Below, one piece after another: positions 5,145 through 5,362 of a stretch of 5,362 bases of DNA. The stretch covers positions 1 through 5,362 of the forward strand of contig JADFHH010000153.1 of assembly GCA_022567275.1 (NCBI GenBank), read 5' to 3'. Both the position numbers and the translations under genes were made by a program. The notes beneath the pieces were generated by a model. The model was not told where the DNA came from. It saw only the letters and a list, made by a program, of their open reading frames with translations, and did no database searches. The DNA comes from Pseudomonadota bacterium. GTDB lineage: Bacteria > Pseudomonadota > Alphaproteobacteria > Rhizobiales > Methyloligellaceae. The first letter of the stretch is position 1, and the number at the start of each line of letters is the position of its first letter.

Positions 5145-5362
5145 ATGCATATCGCGATCATCGGTTGCGGCGAAGTGGGCGGGGCATACGCCCGCGCACT
5201 CAACTCCAGGGCGGCGCTGTCCCTGTGCGACATTCTCCCCACCGGCCGCCCGCGCGCGTTGGCCGATGAACTGGGCCTTGAGTTGCACGCCAAGCCTGGC
5301 GAATGGTTGCGCGCCTGCGAATTCACTATTGCCGCCGTGCCCGGCCGGGCCAGCCCGGATGC
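5145..5362 (+). CDS. NAD(P)-binding dehydrogenase, 6-phosphogluconate/beta-hydroxyacid dehydrogenase-like; N-terminal part only
   Basis: The first 72 codons of a Rossmann-fold oxidoreductase; the gene continues past the right edge. MHIAIIGCGEVGGAYARAL (1-19) holds the dinucleotide-binding GxGxxG as G7-C-G9-E-V-G12. The second strand, ALSLCDI (24-30), ends in D29, an acid that in many Rossmann folds contacts the adenosine ribose and favours NAD over NADP. The following EWLRACEFTIAAVPG (53-67) matches the strand where this superfamily has the D.V...VP pattern before the substrate domain. The substrate domain is missing from the window, so the reaction cannot be given. AGGA lies nine bases upstream of the ATG. 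It follows the CMD-family gene by 15 bp and is probably co-transcribed with it. Confidence 0.75.
   Translation, partial: MHIAIIGCGEVGGAYARALNSRAALSLCDILPTGRPRALADELGLELHAKPGEWLRACEFTIAAVPGRASPD

Overview
The window looks like a piece of an alphaproteobacterial chromosome joined, at its left end, to DNA of a different kind. From about 856 rightwards the sequence is GC-rich (36 of 60 bases in 2521-2580). It carries a divergent TlpA-type thioredoxin gene facing argH, followed by a small LptM/YifL-type lipoprotein and lysA. I know the order tlpA / argH / small lipoprotein / lysA from Alphaproteobacteria; that lineage call is inference from gene order and composition, without a database search.

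Layout. 1-571: the 5' part of a minus-strand gene that runs off the left edge, 190 open codons encoding an unrecognised protein that looks like a viral structural protein. 572-855: a gene-free, AT-rich, repeat-rich stretch with six and a half 10-bp tandem units (601-666) running directly into two diverged 86/88-bp direct repeats (658-743 and 768-855). Each direct repeat carries a near-palindrome and a small hairpin. 856-950: short GC-rich spacer with a 14-bp palindrome just beyond the tlpA stop. 951-1589 (-): membrane-anchored thiol:disulfide oxidoreductase. 1590-1613: a 24-bp divergent gap. 1614-5362 (+): argH, lptM-like lipoprotein, lysA, a cysteine-free carboxymuconolactone decarboxylase-family protein, and the first 72 codons of an NAD(P)-binding dehydrogenase. 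Gaps are 32, 22, 24 and 15 bp.

How the genes fit together. The five plus-strand genes are tightly spaced and probably co-transcribed. argH completes arginine synthesis and lysA completes lysine synthesis. The lipoprotein between them belongs to outer-membrane assembly. The last two genes look like a small metabolic pair of unknown substrate. The divergent TlpA-like protein would act on thiols on the periplasmic side.

The most interesting part is the left end. The virus-like partial gene and the phased repeats resemble neither the gene content nor the composition of the chromosome to the right. They could be the end of an integrated virus-like element, or an assembly chimera joined at a repeat; the window alone cannot decide.
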